Of a stretch of 64,000 bases of DNA, positions 47,201-59,200 are shown in pieces. Below the pieces are notes generated by a model. That model was not told the DNA's origin. It saw nothing but the letters and a program-made list of their open reading frames with translations, and searched no databases. Origin of the DNA: Pseudoips prasinana (taxonomy: Eukaryota > Arthropoda > Insecta > Lepidoptera > Nolidae); NCBI GenBank assembly GCA_951640165.1, contig OX621250.1:10503501-10567500 (forward strand), in the 5' to 3' direction. Position numbers and translations under genes: made by a program. Each line of letters starts with the position of its first letter. Position 1 is the first letter of the stretch.

Positions 47201-50200
47201 TAGTTGGTAGTGCTCCTGCCTACGAAGCTGGTGGTCCTGGGTTCGAATCCCGGTAAGTGCAAATATTTGTGTGATGAACACGAATATTTGTTTGTGAGTC
47301 ATGGATGTTTTCTATGTATATAAGTATTTATTCATCTATATAAGTATGTATATCGTCGCCTGGTACCCATAGTACAAGCTTTGCTTAGTTTGGGGCTAGG
47401 ATGATCTGTGTGACATTGTCCCTAGATATTATTAAATAAATGATCCGGAATCGATAGTCAACGTTGAAGCCGATTTAACGATTGACTAAGTCATTTTTAA
47501 CCTTTATTTATGCGTTCAAATAAATAAAGGTTAAAAATGATTTAAGAAATCGATGTTCGGCGACTTAGCCCGTAAAACCCCAGGCCAATCTTTGTGTGAT
47601 TGTGTGATGAGCGCGATTAAGCAAATGGTATGTGTTGAAGTACCTATATAAGTATGTTTATCAAAGTCAAAATTATTTATTCCGTAAAAATTTTACATTT
47701 ATGTGGAATCGTCATATTTTTTTACCCTACCGTGCAGTGCATGACGTGGCAGCTACTGAGAAACACTGCCAGAAAACTCACTAGGAGTATCAATTGTCTA
47801 GTTGCATAGTACAGGACCTGCCTAGTTTGGGATCGTACGGCAGTGTTAGTTGTCCCGAGATATTATAATTTATACTTAGGTTCAACTATATATAAATTGT
47901 TAATACCGCTTTGTTTTTGTGTTTATAATTATATTCCAAGACCTCGTTGATGAAGTTATACTTATATATAGCAGTAGGTATATTAAATTGATAAAGACCT
48001 GACAACTTATTTATGTGCGGATAGTGATCGCCATGAAATAATTTAAATTGATTTAAATTTGCTCGATTTGTACTTGTTTTTATAAATTGTGGACACGGGT
48101 TTCTATCACGATAACAATGTTATCACAATCGAGACCATGTCCAGCCGGTTGGCGTGGTTTTTTTTTTTTTTTTTTTTTTTTCTTTCGTTTTTGGTAGAAG
48201 AAACGATCGGTTCATCAGCCCTTAGCCGAATCCTTTTGTAGGTTGGTCTAATTTTATTGATTTGAATTTATTGGTTGGCGTGGTTGGTAGATACTTGCCT
48301 TTCGCGCCGCAGGTGGTGGGTTCCATTCCCACCCAGGACAGATCACCAGACTGTTTGTCGTGAGTCTGGGTGAAATTATCTATATTACATATATAAATAA
48401 TATCTTAAAAAAAGTATTATAATAATTATCTGGTATCCATAGTACAAAGTACATATAATGTAGCTAAGTTTGAGAGCAGATGGCCGTGTGTGAATAATAT
48501 CTCAAGATATTATTATTATTATTCACATAGACTTGTACTTGTTAAGCTCTTTGCAGTACATAAATGTAGTCAAATACAATATTAAAGTCACTCGATTTTT
48601 TATTTAGAATCTGCAATTGGTTTTGTCACATAAAACGTTGAGAAATCCTTAAATAAAGAATGAATTATTTAGCTATGATTTTAATTTTAGTACTATTATA
48701 TTTAAAAGCTCACAACCAGTAGGTGCACTTAAGCGAAAAATACCGTTGTATATGTGTAGGTTTTAAACCACCATCTCCCTCCATGACTCTAATCAATAAA
48801 ATATCCTCTTCGATCGGATGAGCGGTTTCGTGTCTTCGCAAATAAACGTAAATCGACACAATCTTCATGTTAACCCAGAGGATGATCCAGTAAAATTTGG
48901 TAGCTATTAAAGCAACAGGTTTTTTTTTTTTGTAATTTTTTGTCATTCTTCCCCGATAAATTCGTTATGGACTCTAAAATGGCTATAATGATTTAGATGA
49001 AATTTTTACATAAACTTCATATAAGCCCAGAGGTAGGTCCTGTTAAGTCCGAGCAAGTGACATTATAATAGGGTTGTCTAAGGTTTCAACACAATTAACT
49101 TTGACTGCAGCGACTAAAACAGTCGCCTCGCCCTTTCGTGTCGCGGGTTCGAGTCCCGCGCCGGACATCTATTTGTGTACATATAAATGGTTGTTTTGAG
49201 TCTAGATGTAATTTTTGCCCGTCTATTATGTTTGTAAAGTACCCCGCGACACAGGGATTAGATTCCCTGGTGCGGGCGTAGTCTTAAAAAAAACAGATGA
49301 TTTTTTTTGTCTCTGGATAGTTTAGTTAGAATTTACAATCGGGCCGATGGTTGGAGCTGTGGTCAGGTTCCAGGATCCTTTTTATCTTTAATGACAGTTA
49401 GTTAATATAAAGTTCGAGGGAAATATCCCTTTCGTTTCGCAATTGTCACGATGAATTGAATATTCCTGGAGACAGGGCGGGTGTTTTTGATCAGTAGATT
49501 ATTTCTTTGTTGATTACATTGAACAATTAGCACTGTGCGCAGTTTGGTAATGACTAGCGAAAATAGACCACATTTTCGTTTGAATGTCGCTCACCTCGTA
49601 CATGTCTATTAGACGAATTTGTATTGGCGTACGTCCAAATAATATTATGCTTTCCGAAATTCAGATTCGAATCATTAAGTCGCGCAGTTGTGTTGACTAT
49701 TTCGAGTAAATATTATTATTTGTGTTAAAACTGTTTGTTTCAGCAAATGATAACAACCCACGTCATTTGCAGAAATAAACTGCTTCCACGTTGATTTTGT
49801 TGTATCATGGCTTTGTTTACTGAGTCTATTGTTATTGCTAAAAAGGGACAGGGTCAAGCCAGACACACTCGACATTAAACTACAAGTATACCGGCGTGCG
49901 CATGCGCACTTGGGGTTGATAAAATCAAAAGCATATAACACGGGGAGTGTTTTGGGGAATTGCTCGAAATATACCTGCCGCCACGTTCCGCCACAGTCCC
50001 TCTCACCAGAAGGTGAAATTTCATAAATCACCTTGATGAATTGTCGTCTACCATCGTCCGTTTCACAAGAAACTTTTTAATGACTGCCAATCAGTGCAAT
50101 CAATTAACTACGGATGTTTTCCCAATACGGTATGGCATGGCAACCTTCAAGAGCGATGCTATTTCTTTCTCGAACGACGGCAACGCGCTTGCGGCATTAG

Positions 50201-53200
50201 CTTATTAAAAATGTTTAAAAAGAAGATTTAAAAAAGTTTAGGCTAATGTGACATTAACATGATTACATTATTAAAGGATCATAGAATAATCATATCTACC
50301 CCATCCTAGCCTTACGTGGTTACAAAGCTCTATTATATAAGACCATTGTAGCTCTTTTCTGCTCTCTGACACAATGCCAATATTTTTAGTTGTCACTCCT
50401 CCAGAAGAACTTTCATTCCCGCGTTTTTATGAATTTACGCCAAATGATACTACATGTTACATGTATAATAATATGTCTAATAAACTCAGTTTCTTTTGGC
50501 TTTATATAGTTCTAAATTAATCCTAAATTGAAAAAAAAGATGCGGGGCAGTCTTGGGAGGCTGCCGATAGAAGTGAAAATATTTTTTCGCTGGATGTCGC
50601 TTGATGCGGTAAGCGCAAGACCGGCAATTGTGGACGACTGTGGCAATGATCTTTGAGGGACGCCTTTCTGCAGCAGTGGGCATCTTTCGGCTGATATGAT
50701 GGATGATGAGACTATTCTGTTTTGAGTTATAACTAATTTCAACTTTCATATTAAACTATGCTTTCATCCCATTTACGAAAACAAACTTTACCTCCACGTT
50801 AGCCATAGAGCTCGTCACAATCGAGTAAATAATAGACAAAATATAGTGCGTTTTAAATAAGCATCATGTAAATATGCTTGATGTGTATATAATTATTTAA
50901 TTGAGAGGTGGTCCATGGCTACAAGTAAGAAAGGGACATGTACTTAAACTACCTGGATGGCAAATGTCCAGAAGGACATGCAAAAGCTTGGCCTTGCCTT
51001 AGGATCACGACACTTACCAGCGAAGTAAATTACGCTGAAAGATTGGAAAGCCAACCCTGCACAATGGGAAGAGGTGAGGCCAAAAAAGAGGAATAAGACG
51101 TAAAAAAAACCGGGACGGCTTTACGTAAAAAAACGGGCTTCATAAATTAAACGAAGTTCAGCTTAAACTCTGCATAGTTTTTGTTGGTGAAATGCAAACT
51201 TGCACTCTAAACACGGTCAATTCTTGCACTGAAACTAGCGTCAACAGATTGCGTTTGATGTTAATGGTGCAATCGGCTCTTATTTCCGATGTTAATAAAA
51301 ACTTACCCATTCTGATCATGCGGTTACAATTCCATAATTGAAAACAATACACGTAGACATACACGTATATGAATATTTAGTACAAAGCTTTATTTAAATT
51401 ATAATGTAATTTAAATACCACCATGCTATGTATGAACCAACAACAAAAACACGTTGAACGGTAATACAATTTAATGCATTGTATTGTGTTGGAACAAAGT
51501 CGTAAACAACACAATTAATAAGAATACTTTTAAACGTTTGTAATGCTTAGTTATAAACAGAGTACGGAGTCGAGACGCAATTACGCCCGTCAAAATAGCT
51601 GCGAGCATGATATTGTACTCACAACTGAATTATGACGATAGTGGTGCTTCGCAAACTACACATAGTTAAAAATAAATGAAATAATTAATATCTGGGACTT
51701 ATTACAGTTATTACACACCGCCATCTAGCCCATACCTTATATTTATTTTATTTTTTATTAAATTTTTTTATCGGCTTACCAACAATAACTTTTATTAATA
51801 CATAAGAGAATAGAGAGACGGTGCACAGAACAAATTCCAGTATATTTACCACTTATAGCCAAGCATCCTAATCTAAATATATACAACGTGGGGTACAATC
51901 GTTAATTAAACTAAATAACAGGCTACAATAAATTAAGAAAGAATAAAAAATACACGCGGCAATAATAAATAATGTCAGAATAATTAAATTAAATTGAATG
52001 AAAATTATATAAATTATAAAGTAAAAAAATTAAGAATAATCATTCATTATAAGATTGATTATTCTTAATTTTTAACTTTAAACACTTAGTGATCATTTCT
52101 TCAATAATTAATTATTGATTTATATCTACCTCCTACCATTTTATATTTTATGTGTACAACATTGGCCTACCAACGTTCATAACACTGAACCATGCATATA
52201 ACTCAAACTTCTAATTGGCTTCTGTTACTACCCCTTGTTCTATTTGTAAATTAGCTGTAAGTTTACTTGAGAAATAAAATAAAATACTTACTAAACAAAA
52301 AGTTTGTACTACCCAACGGATAGAAATTCTTAAATTACCTGTTTTTGTAAATATATATATATATATATATATATTATGCAATGAACACCCAGACCAAAAT
52401 AAATAGATTATCATTACTTACTTACTTATCTAGTATCCTATTAAATTAGTATGGGCAGTGGTTTCCCTAGTGTCGAGAGCCTAACGGCTAAAACCGAAAC
52501 CGACAGCTTAACGTGCCCTCCGAAGCACGATGACGCTCAGAAATTAAACCACTTTGGCGGTCACTCATCAATGGACTGACCGCGAGCCTAGTTGCTTAAC
52601 TACTTTGAATATCATACTATTAATACGTGAAGCAAAAATGTTGTACCACTTTTTTTCCAACCCTGCGGATGGTTAAAGTTCATACGGAGAACGTAAATAA
52701 CTTTACATAAAATTGGCATTAGAAGTAAATTAATTTATTAAAAAACCGGCCAAGTCCGAGTTGGACTCGCGCACGAAGGGTTCCGTATCGTTATCTATAA
52801 AAACGAGCAAAAAATTCACTAAAATATTTATATAGCGGCAACAAAAATACAACATCTGCGAAATTTTCAACTGTCTAACTACCACGGTTCATGAGATACA
52901 GCCTGGTGACAGACGGACAGACAGACAGCAAAGTCTTAGTAATAGGGTCCCGTTTTACCCTTTGGGTATGGAACTCTAAAAAACATTACCATGCTTTCGA
53001 CACTCTGTCAAACTGGGTCTCAAAACTAAGAACAGATTAGTATTATTTGTCTTCAATGTCTATAGTCTTTGGCAATAGAACCTTAATGGTCGAATTTCGG
53101 ACAAATGCGATCTCTAGTAATTATTAATTTGGTGAATTTACAAACAAAAATTTTGCCGTGGCGGTGGCGAATATCAGAATATTTATTTTATTTATTTATT

Positions 53201-56200
53201 AGAATACCAACAGCGATACAAATAAATTCTTTCTTCTTCTAATAATCATCACCCCATCTCATCCTGTAGGGGGCGAAGCAGTCAATCCGAGGGAATATCT
53301 ACCAGAGGACGGGCAGCAGCGTCTCTCTGTGTACTATGACCATCCCATCATACTGCGATCGCCAACCCGTCTGCCAAACATGGCGATTATAGCATATCCC
53401 GCCAAGATGATTCTTGGGGGGGGCTTATGTTCAGCAGTTGACTTTTTACAGCTGTTATGATGAATTTACAAAGATATTTGTATTTTTTTGTAGGTGATGG
53501 GTTCATGCTGAACGTATGTTCGGTGCTGCAACTGCTGTCCGTGCGCATCAAGCTGGAGCGCGTGTACCCGCTGTACACGTTCCAGCCGGACTCGTGGGTC
53601 AACGTGCGCGACGAGACGCGGCTCTACTTCACCGCTCAGGAGGCACAGGACTGGCTCGATGGACTCAGTAAGTATGCTTGACGGTCACCGTAGCCTAGTT
53701 AGTAGTGCTCCTGCCTACGAAGCTGGTGGTCCTGGGTTCGAATCCCGGTAAGTGCAAATATTTGTGTGATGAGCACGAATATTTGTTTCTGAGTCATGGA
53801 TGTCTTCTATGTATATAAGTATTTATCTATCTATATAAGTATGTATATCGTCGCCTGGTACCCATAGTACAAGCTTTGCTTAGTTTGGGGCTAGGATGAT
53901 CTGTGTGGCATTGTCCTCAGATATTATTATTACTAGTATTAACTTTAATTAGTGTAGTATATTACTTACTTCCTTATCATATGGGCAGTGGTTACCCTAG
54001 TGTCAGAGTTGTTCAAGCCGCCCAGTAGGCCTCTGACATGGCTTAACGATTGTTGTCTAATGACTACAACCGGGACAGCTTAACGTGCCCTCCGAAGCAC
54101 GAAGACGCTCAGAAATTAAACCACTTTGGCGGTCACCCATCTATGGACTGACCGCGAGCCTAGTTACTTAACCTCGCCGATCACTTACGGACCGGTGAGA
54201 ACATCTAGCTATGAGCGCCTATTATATATGAGAGCGTATATTAGAGGTCGATCAGATTAGATTCACAGTATAAAATATATGGTACAGCCAGACTGCCTCG
54301 TTGATCTAGCGGTAGCGTGTTCACCCGCAGTGAACGAGGTCCTGGGTTCAAATCCCGGGTCGGGCCAAAAAGTGATGTTGGGGAGTTTCTGTAAAAAAAA
54401 AAATTCACTGCATCAGCCCGAAGTCTGGGAGTTGGCGGTATTATAGCCCCGTGCCTCGGTGAGCACGTAAAGCCGTCGGTCCTGTACCTGACCTCTTTCT
54501 GGTCGTGTCGCATAGGCGTCCCATCGGATCATGTGATGTAATAGAAAGTGCTCCTGTGTTTGCGCACACACTTGAGCACTATAATATGTCCCGCGCAGAT
54601 GGCTATGTGTGAGAATGTATGTATGTATGTTTGTTACTCTTTCATGCAAAAACTACTGAATGGATTTTAATGAAACTTTGCAGTAATGTAGCTAAGACAT
54701 CAGAATAAAACATATAGGCTATAATTTATAAAGATTGGACATACCGGGCGGGCGAAAGCTAGTATATTATATTAATAATACTTATCCCACATCCTTGTAA
54801 GAGCTTAAATACGCTGAAACGAAATACAATATTAATAAAGTTGCGAGTTGTAATGAAATATCGCGCAAATTACTCGACCTATGCAAGCAAGATATCACGC
54901 CCATCGCGACGCGTATGTACATTAATTCATTTAACGCCTAAACAAATAGAGATCCCATTTGGAAGTTTCTTGTGTATTTTTTATATACTTTAAGCTATAT
55001 TTTGAAAAAATAAAAAGAATAAAAAAATAGGTCGAAGTGACTGAAATTCAGGTTTGAACAGTTTACTTCCGGTTTTGGACATGAAATTTTTTTTTTTTTT
55101 AAATTTTATTATATTTTTAAAAATAACAGTATTTTTACAATATGTATCGCTATGTTAAATATTTTATTCTAAATTTGTTAGATCCGGAAAACAACTTTCA
55201 TAAAATTGATATTACAATCACGACAATTCTTTAGAAACCCATAACTTGTGAAATATACATTATACAAAAAAAATATTTTGTGTTCACATTTATATCTACT
55301 AGAAGTATAAATGGGCCAAATATGATCGATTTTCAGAACCTCACTTTTTTTTTCCCTGTCCACTTCACGTGAAATGCCCCTATTGTGTCTTAGGTCTTAT
55401 ATTCGTTACTAATTAACGGAACTACTTAATACGATATAAACAGAAGAAATGCAATAAAATAAACAAAAAAAGGTTTTATTCACGTAGACTTTAAAAAAGC
55501 GCTTGTAAATAGTCAGAACATGTTTGTAGTAATACAGTGCAAAGCAATAATGTCTATACAAAAACAGAAATAAAAACTACATAAGCGAAACGTTTTGAAA
55601 AAATCAAAATCTGTTGCATCGATAATTAACCAATACAACATATGTTATTAATCCGTAAAATACAATAATTTTCATTGTTCTGTGTTATCACCAGATAAGG
55701 ACAACAAACACCAATGGCCGGAAGCCAAGTTCCAGACGGTGTGCTGGTTCCTGACGCTGCACATGCATCACGTGGCACTTATACCAGCGCTGCACACACA
55801 CCAGCGAAGGATTCGGTAAGCCATTCTTTACAAAATATGTGAGCCGTCACGGGACGCCTGGCAGATGTGTAACATCGACATTATTTTGTAAAAGTAATAT
55901 GCAGAAGTCGAAGTATAAGTCGCAGTCGAAGTCGAAGTAAAAGTCGCAGTCGAAGTCAAAGTCGAAGTCAAGTCGAAGTCCAAGTAGAAGTCGAAGTCGA
56001 GGTCGAAGTCAAAAAGAACATATTGTGACAAGAAATCAAAAAAAAAATACCACGGCATGCGTCGCCACGCCAGAAATCTGTTTTACGTGCGCCTATAGAT
56101 GTTTCACATCAAAAGTTCTAACCGACGATGTTCTTCAAGTTTGGGTTAGTATACCCACTTGGCCCTGAAGCTTACTTATTTTCTTACGGGTCAAATTGAG

Positions 56201-59200
56201 AACTTCCCCTTTTGTGAAGTTGGTTTAAAAGATGGATAATCTACTTGTGATGTAACATATACGTTTCGCATATTATAATTATACTAAATGATGTGCGGGT
56301 TTTAACGCGATTTCCCTGTATTATTTACTATCGGCGTGCTGCTATGTATTTCATCCAAAGAGAACAAGCACGCAAGGAGAACAAATATTTTCGTCTATGG
56401 TTTATTAAGGCATGACTCAAACAAAAGCCTTACACTTACATAAGTGTTGTTTCTTTCTTGCGTCAAGATTTTGGCTAATGATGTCATGTATCCTTTGCTG
56501 GAACAGCATGCCAAGTAAATAGTTATTGATATAATTTTGTTTATATTTTTACAGGGCATTCCGTGACTTACAAAAAGTGATCGAAGAGCTAATGGCCGCC
56601 GAGCCGCAGTGGCGGAACAGTTTCTCCGCGCTGCGCAACCGCGAGCTGCTGCGGCGCTGGCGGCGGCAGATCAAGAGACTACACAGGTACACTTCCACTC
56701 ACATACAACTATTTTTTTAATTCTTTTTTATGTCAGAAGGCGATAATCAAGCAAATAGGTCACCTGATCACCGCCGCCCATGGACACTTGCAACACCAGA
56801 GGAGCCGTAAGTGCACTGCCGGCCTTTAAGAATTAGCAAACAAGTGTTCTTAACCCTTCCCCCGCCCCGAAGAGCTCTGGCGACCATACTTACACGCAGA
56901 AATACAAAATCAAAATTATTATGTTATTATTAAGGAACGACTTCTGCATCCTGTGAGATTATTCACAGACGACCATCTGATCCCAAACTAAGCAGAGCTT
57001 GTACAATGGAAACCAGACAACTGTTTTCCTACATATACTACTTTTCTTGTTTTAAATCATACAAATAGACATGTTCATGCGCACAAATAGATATTTAAGG
57101 AATCGAATCGAAACGACCTGCGGCTTGAAAGGCAAGTAATTACCAACCACACCAACCGGCCCGTTCAAGTATTATAGATTTTATAACGGTTGTAGTAGTA
57201 GCGAACTAATAAAACATGATGTCTCAAATCATGCATCGCGCAAGCAAAGTTCTCACAATAAGGATCGCGATGGCTGGGCATCTCGCCACGAAAGATCTTC
57301 CTTTTACTGAGGAAGAACCCGTTCGTATATACAGCAATAATAGTAATAATAAATAAATATTTTAGGACAACACACAACAACTATACTGCCATCTGATACC
57401 AAACTAGGCAAAGCTTGTACTATGGCAACCAGACAACTGATAAACAAACATACTTATATATTTTTAATACATATTAGGTTGGGGAAAAAGTCTTTCCGCA
57501 TTATAGTATGCATGAACTTGTCATAAAATCTCTTTGGCTATACTGTTTCTATCTGGCTGGTTTCGGTAACATTGAAAGTTTAAATTTTAAAGAACATAAT
57601 TCCAAATTCAAATTAGGAAAATGTGTGATTTTCATTTGGTTTTCGTACTGTCAAGATGAGTGAATCTAATGAAGAAATTCGATACATTTTAAAATTTTAC
57701 TACAAAAAAGGTAAAAATGCAACGCAAGTCGCGGAAACCATTTGCGATGTTTATGGACTAGTGCAGTATCTGTGAGAGTAGCACAAATTTGGTTTAAGCG
57801 TTTTCAATCTGGAAATTTAGATGTCAAACATGCACGTCGCTCTGTTCGTCCTATTACGGATAAAGTGGATGCCCAATTTGAAAAAGTGGAGCTAGATTGG
57901 CATATCAATAGTTACGACGTAGCTAAAGAACTGCAAATTGGGTACCTCACGAGCTCACTGAAAGAGACCTAATGACGTGTCAGTGTCATACAAGTGTACT
58001 TATTTGTGATTCTTTATTATGACTTAATGGAACCGAACCATTTTTGAAGAAGTTGATACGTGGTGATGATAAGTGGATCACGTACAACAAGAACGTGCGA
58101 AAAAGGTCGTGGTCAAAGCCCGGTCAGGCTTCACAGACTGTGGCGAAACCCGGGTTAACTCGCAACAAGGCGATGCTGTGTCACCACACACATTGGGATT
58201 GGAAGGGCAGAAACTTTTTCCCCTGAAATTTAGCATAATTTATAGATAGAGTATGTTACTTATGACGGATTCGCGGGTGGTTGCTAGTAACTGAATATTT
58301 ACATTTCACATAGGCAAAAGGGCGTCTGAATCTAGAAACCCGTCATACATAATTATATTCCCATACACCACCGTCTATACAAATGGCGATACCAGTAGTA
58401 GAAATCTTAGGAACATCTAGATTTATCCTCAGATAAATATTCTAAAGTTAGACCTAACTCGCCAGCAAAAATATTTAGAATCGCTTTAAAAATAACGTTC
58501 CCGTTATTTATTAACTATTTATTTTTTTCAGGTCTAAACAATGCGCAGAAACAGCCTTACTAGAAACAGAACTGATGCGTCGAAGCTTACAGTTTTATTC
58601 GTCAGTGTGCGCGTTGTTGACGTCACAGTTAGAAGCGGCCATTTCGGGTGGTTCTAGTGCTGATGCCTTCTACGCCACTCCCGAGTGGTATGTGGAAGAC
58701 ATCGCGGAGTTCATGCTGTTTGCTGTGCAGTAAGTATAGTCTAAAATTTTATTGAATGGCTCGAAGGACCATTTGTCATGCAATGGTCCTTCGAATGGCC
58801 TAGAAGGACCAATTACATGACAAATACTTCTTTGAGCCATTCGAAGGACCATTGCATGACAAATGGTAATGGAAATGATGGCGAAAACAGGATCTCACTG
58901 TATAGTTTATGTGGTAACTGATACAGAATCAGCATGTGTGTAAGGCTGAAACTATTACTAAATGACTTTGTATCAGAGTTGTTCAAACAGCCCCTTATAT
59001 TACATTTTTTATGCTATTTTATTGACCGCATGAATAAAAAGATACTTAATCCACTCCAAATTCAAGAATGTCCTTTTAAAAGTGGTGTCAGATGCACGAA
59101 TGTGGTTCCCCCGTCTGTCCTTCTGGAATTGATTAATATTTACTATTTTGATATGAAATCCTAAAACAAACTCTTCTTGAAATTTTCATGCAAAAATCTT

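Larger units (their letters stand above)
47041..47875 (+). mobile_element. Outer SINE split by a MITE and by a second insertion
   Basis: A tRNA-like head (GTTGGTCTAGCGGATAGTTG, GGTTCGATCTACACCCA) is interrupted at 47112 by a MITE and resumes after 47581 (GTGTGATGAGCGCGATTAAG). A further insertion lies at about 47655-47800 (AAGTCAAAATTATTTATTCC), then the common SINE tail (CATAGTACAGGACCTGCCTA). So the SINE was present before both insertions. Confidence 0.65.
45897..53493 (+). other. UBE4B intron 6 (7.6 kb)
   Basis: Contains GGTTCC-type repeats, an RTE LINE end, a nested SINE-MITE-SINE set, a split SINE, LINE tails and another SINE. Unassigned parts: 48530-49080, 49270-49930 and 50740-52410 (AT-rich; includes an 18-bp hairpin at 52025-52073, a TA run at about 52349-52375, and TTTATTTTATTTTTTATT near 51745). 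A tRNA-like stub with GGGTTCGAGTCCCGC is at 49095-49170. Confidence 0.55.
53668..55694 (+). other. UBE4B intron 7
   Basis: The first 1.1 kb is three SINEs and a Helitron end placed in a row (53679-54762). Then 54763-55445 is AT-rich with no recognised feature, and copy 3 of the dispersed repeat is at 55450-55545. Confidence 0.6.
56687..58531 (+). other. UBE4B intron 9
   Basis: Holds a reversed LINE tail (56715-56825), a reversed SINE (56920-57166), another reversed SINE tail (57360-57450) and a mariner remnant (57474-58225). Bases 58226-58531 are unassigned. Confidence 0.6.

Noticed and set aside
47200..47265. Possible tRNA gene (box A and box B present)
   Set aside because: The same head recurs at 53690 followed by the same 180-bp tail, and pairing of the acceptor stem is poor; it is a SINE head. 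The same reasoning applies to 54293-54370 and 49095-49170.
48710..48946. Minus-strand frame of 78 codons
   Set aside because: Begins in a T-run-derived Lys stretch, no recognisable motif, no splice or repeat support.
55828..56058. Minus-strand frame rich in Asp, Phe, Thr and Ser repeats
   Set aside because: It is produced by the GAAGTC-type minisatellite and has no gene context.
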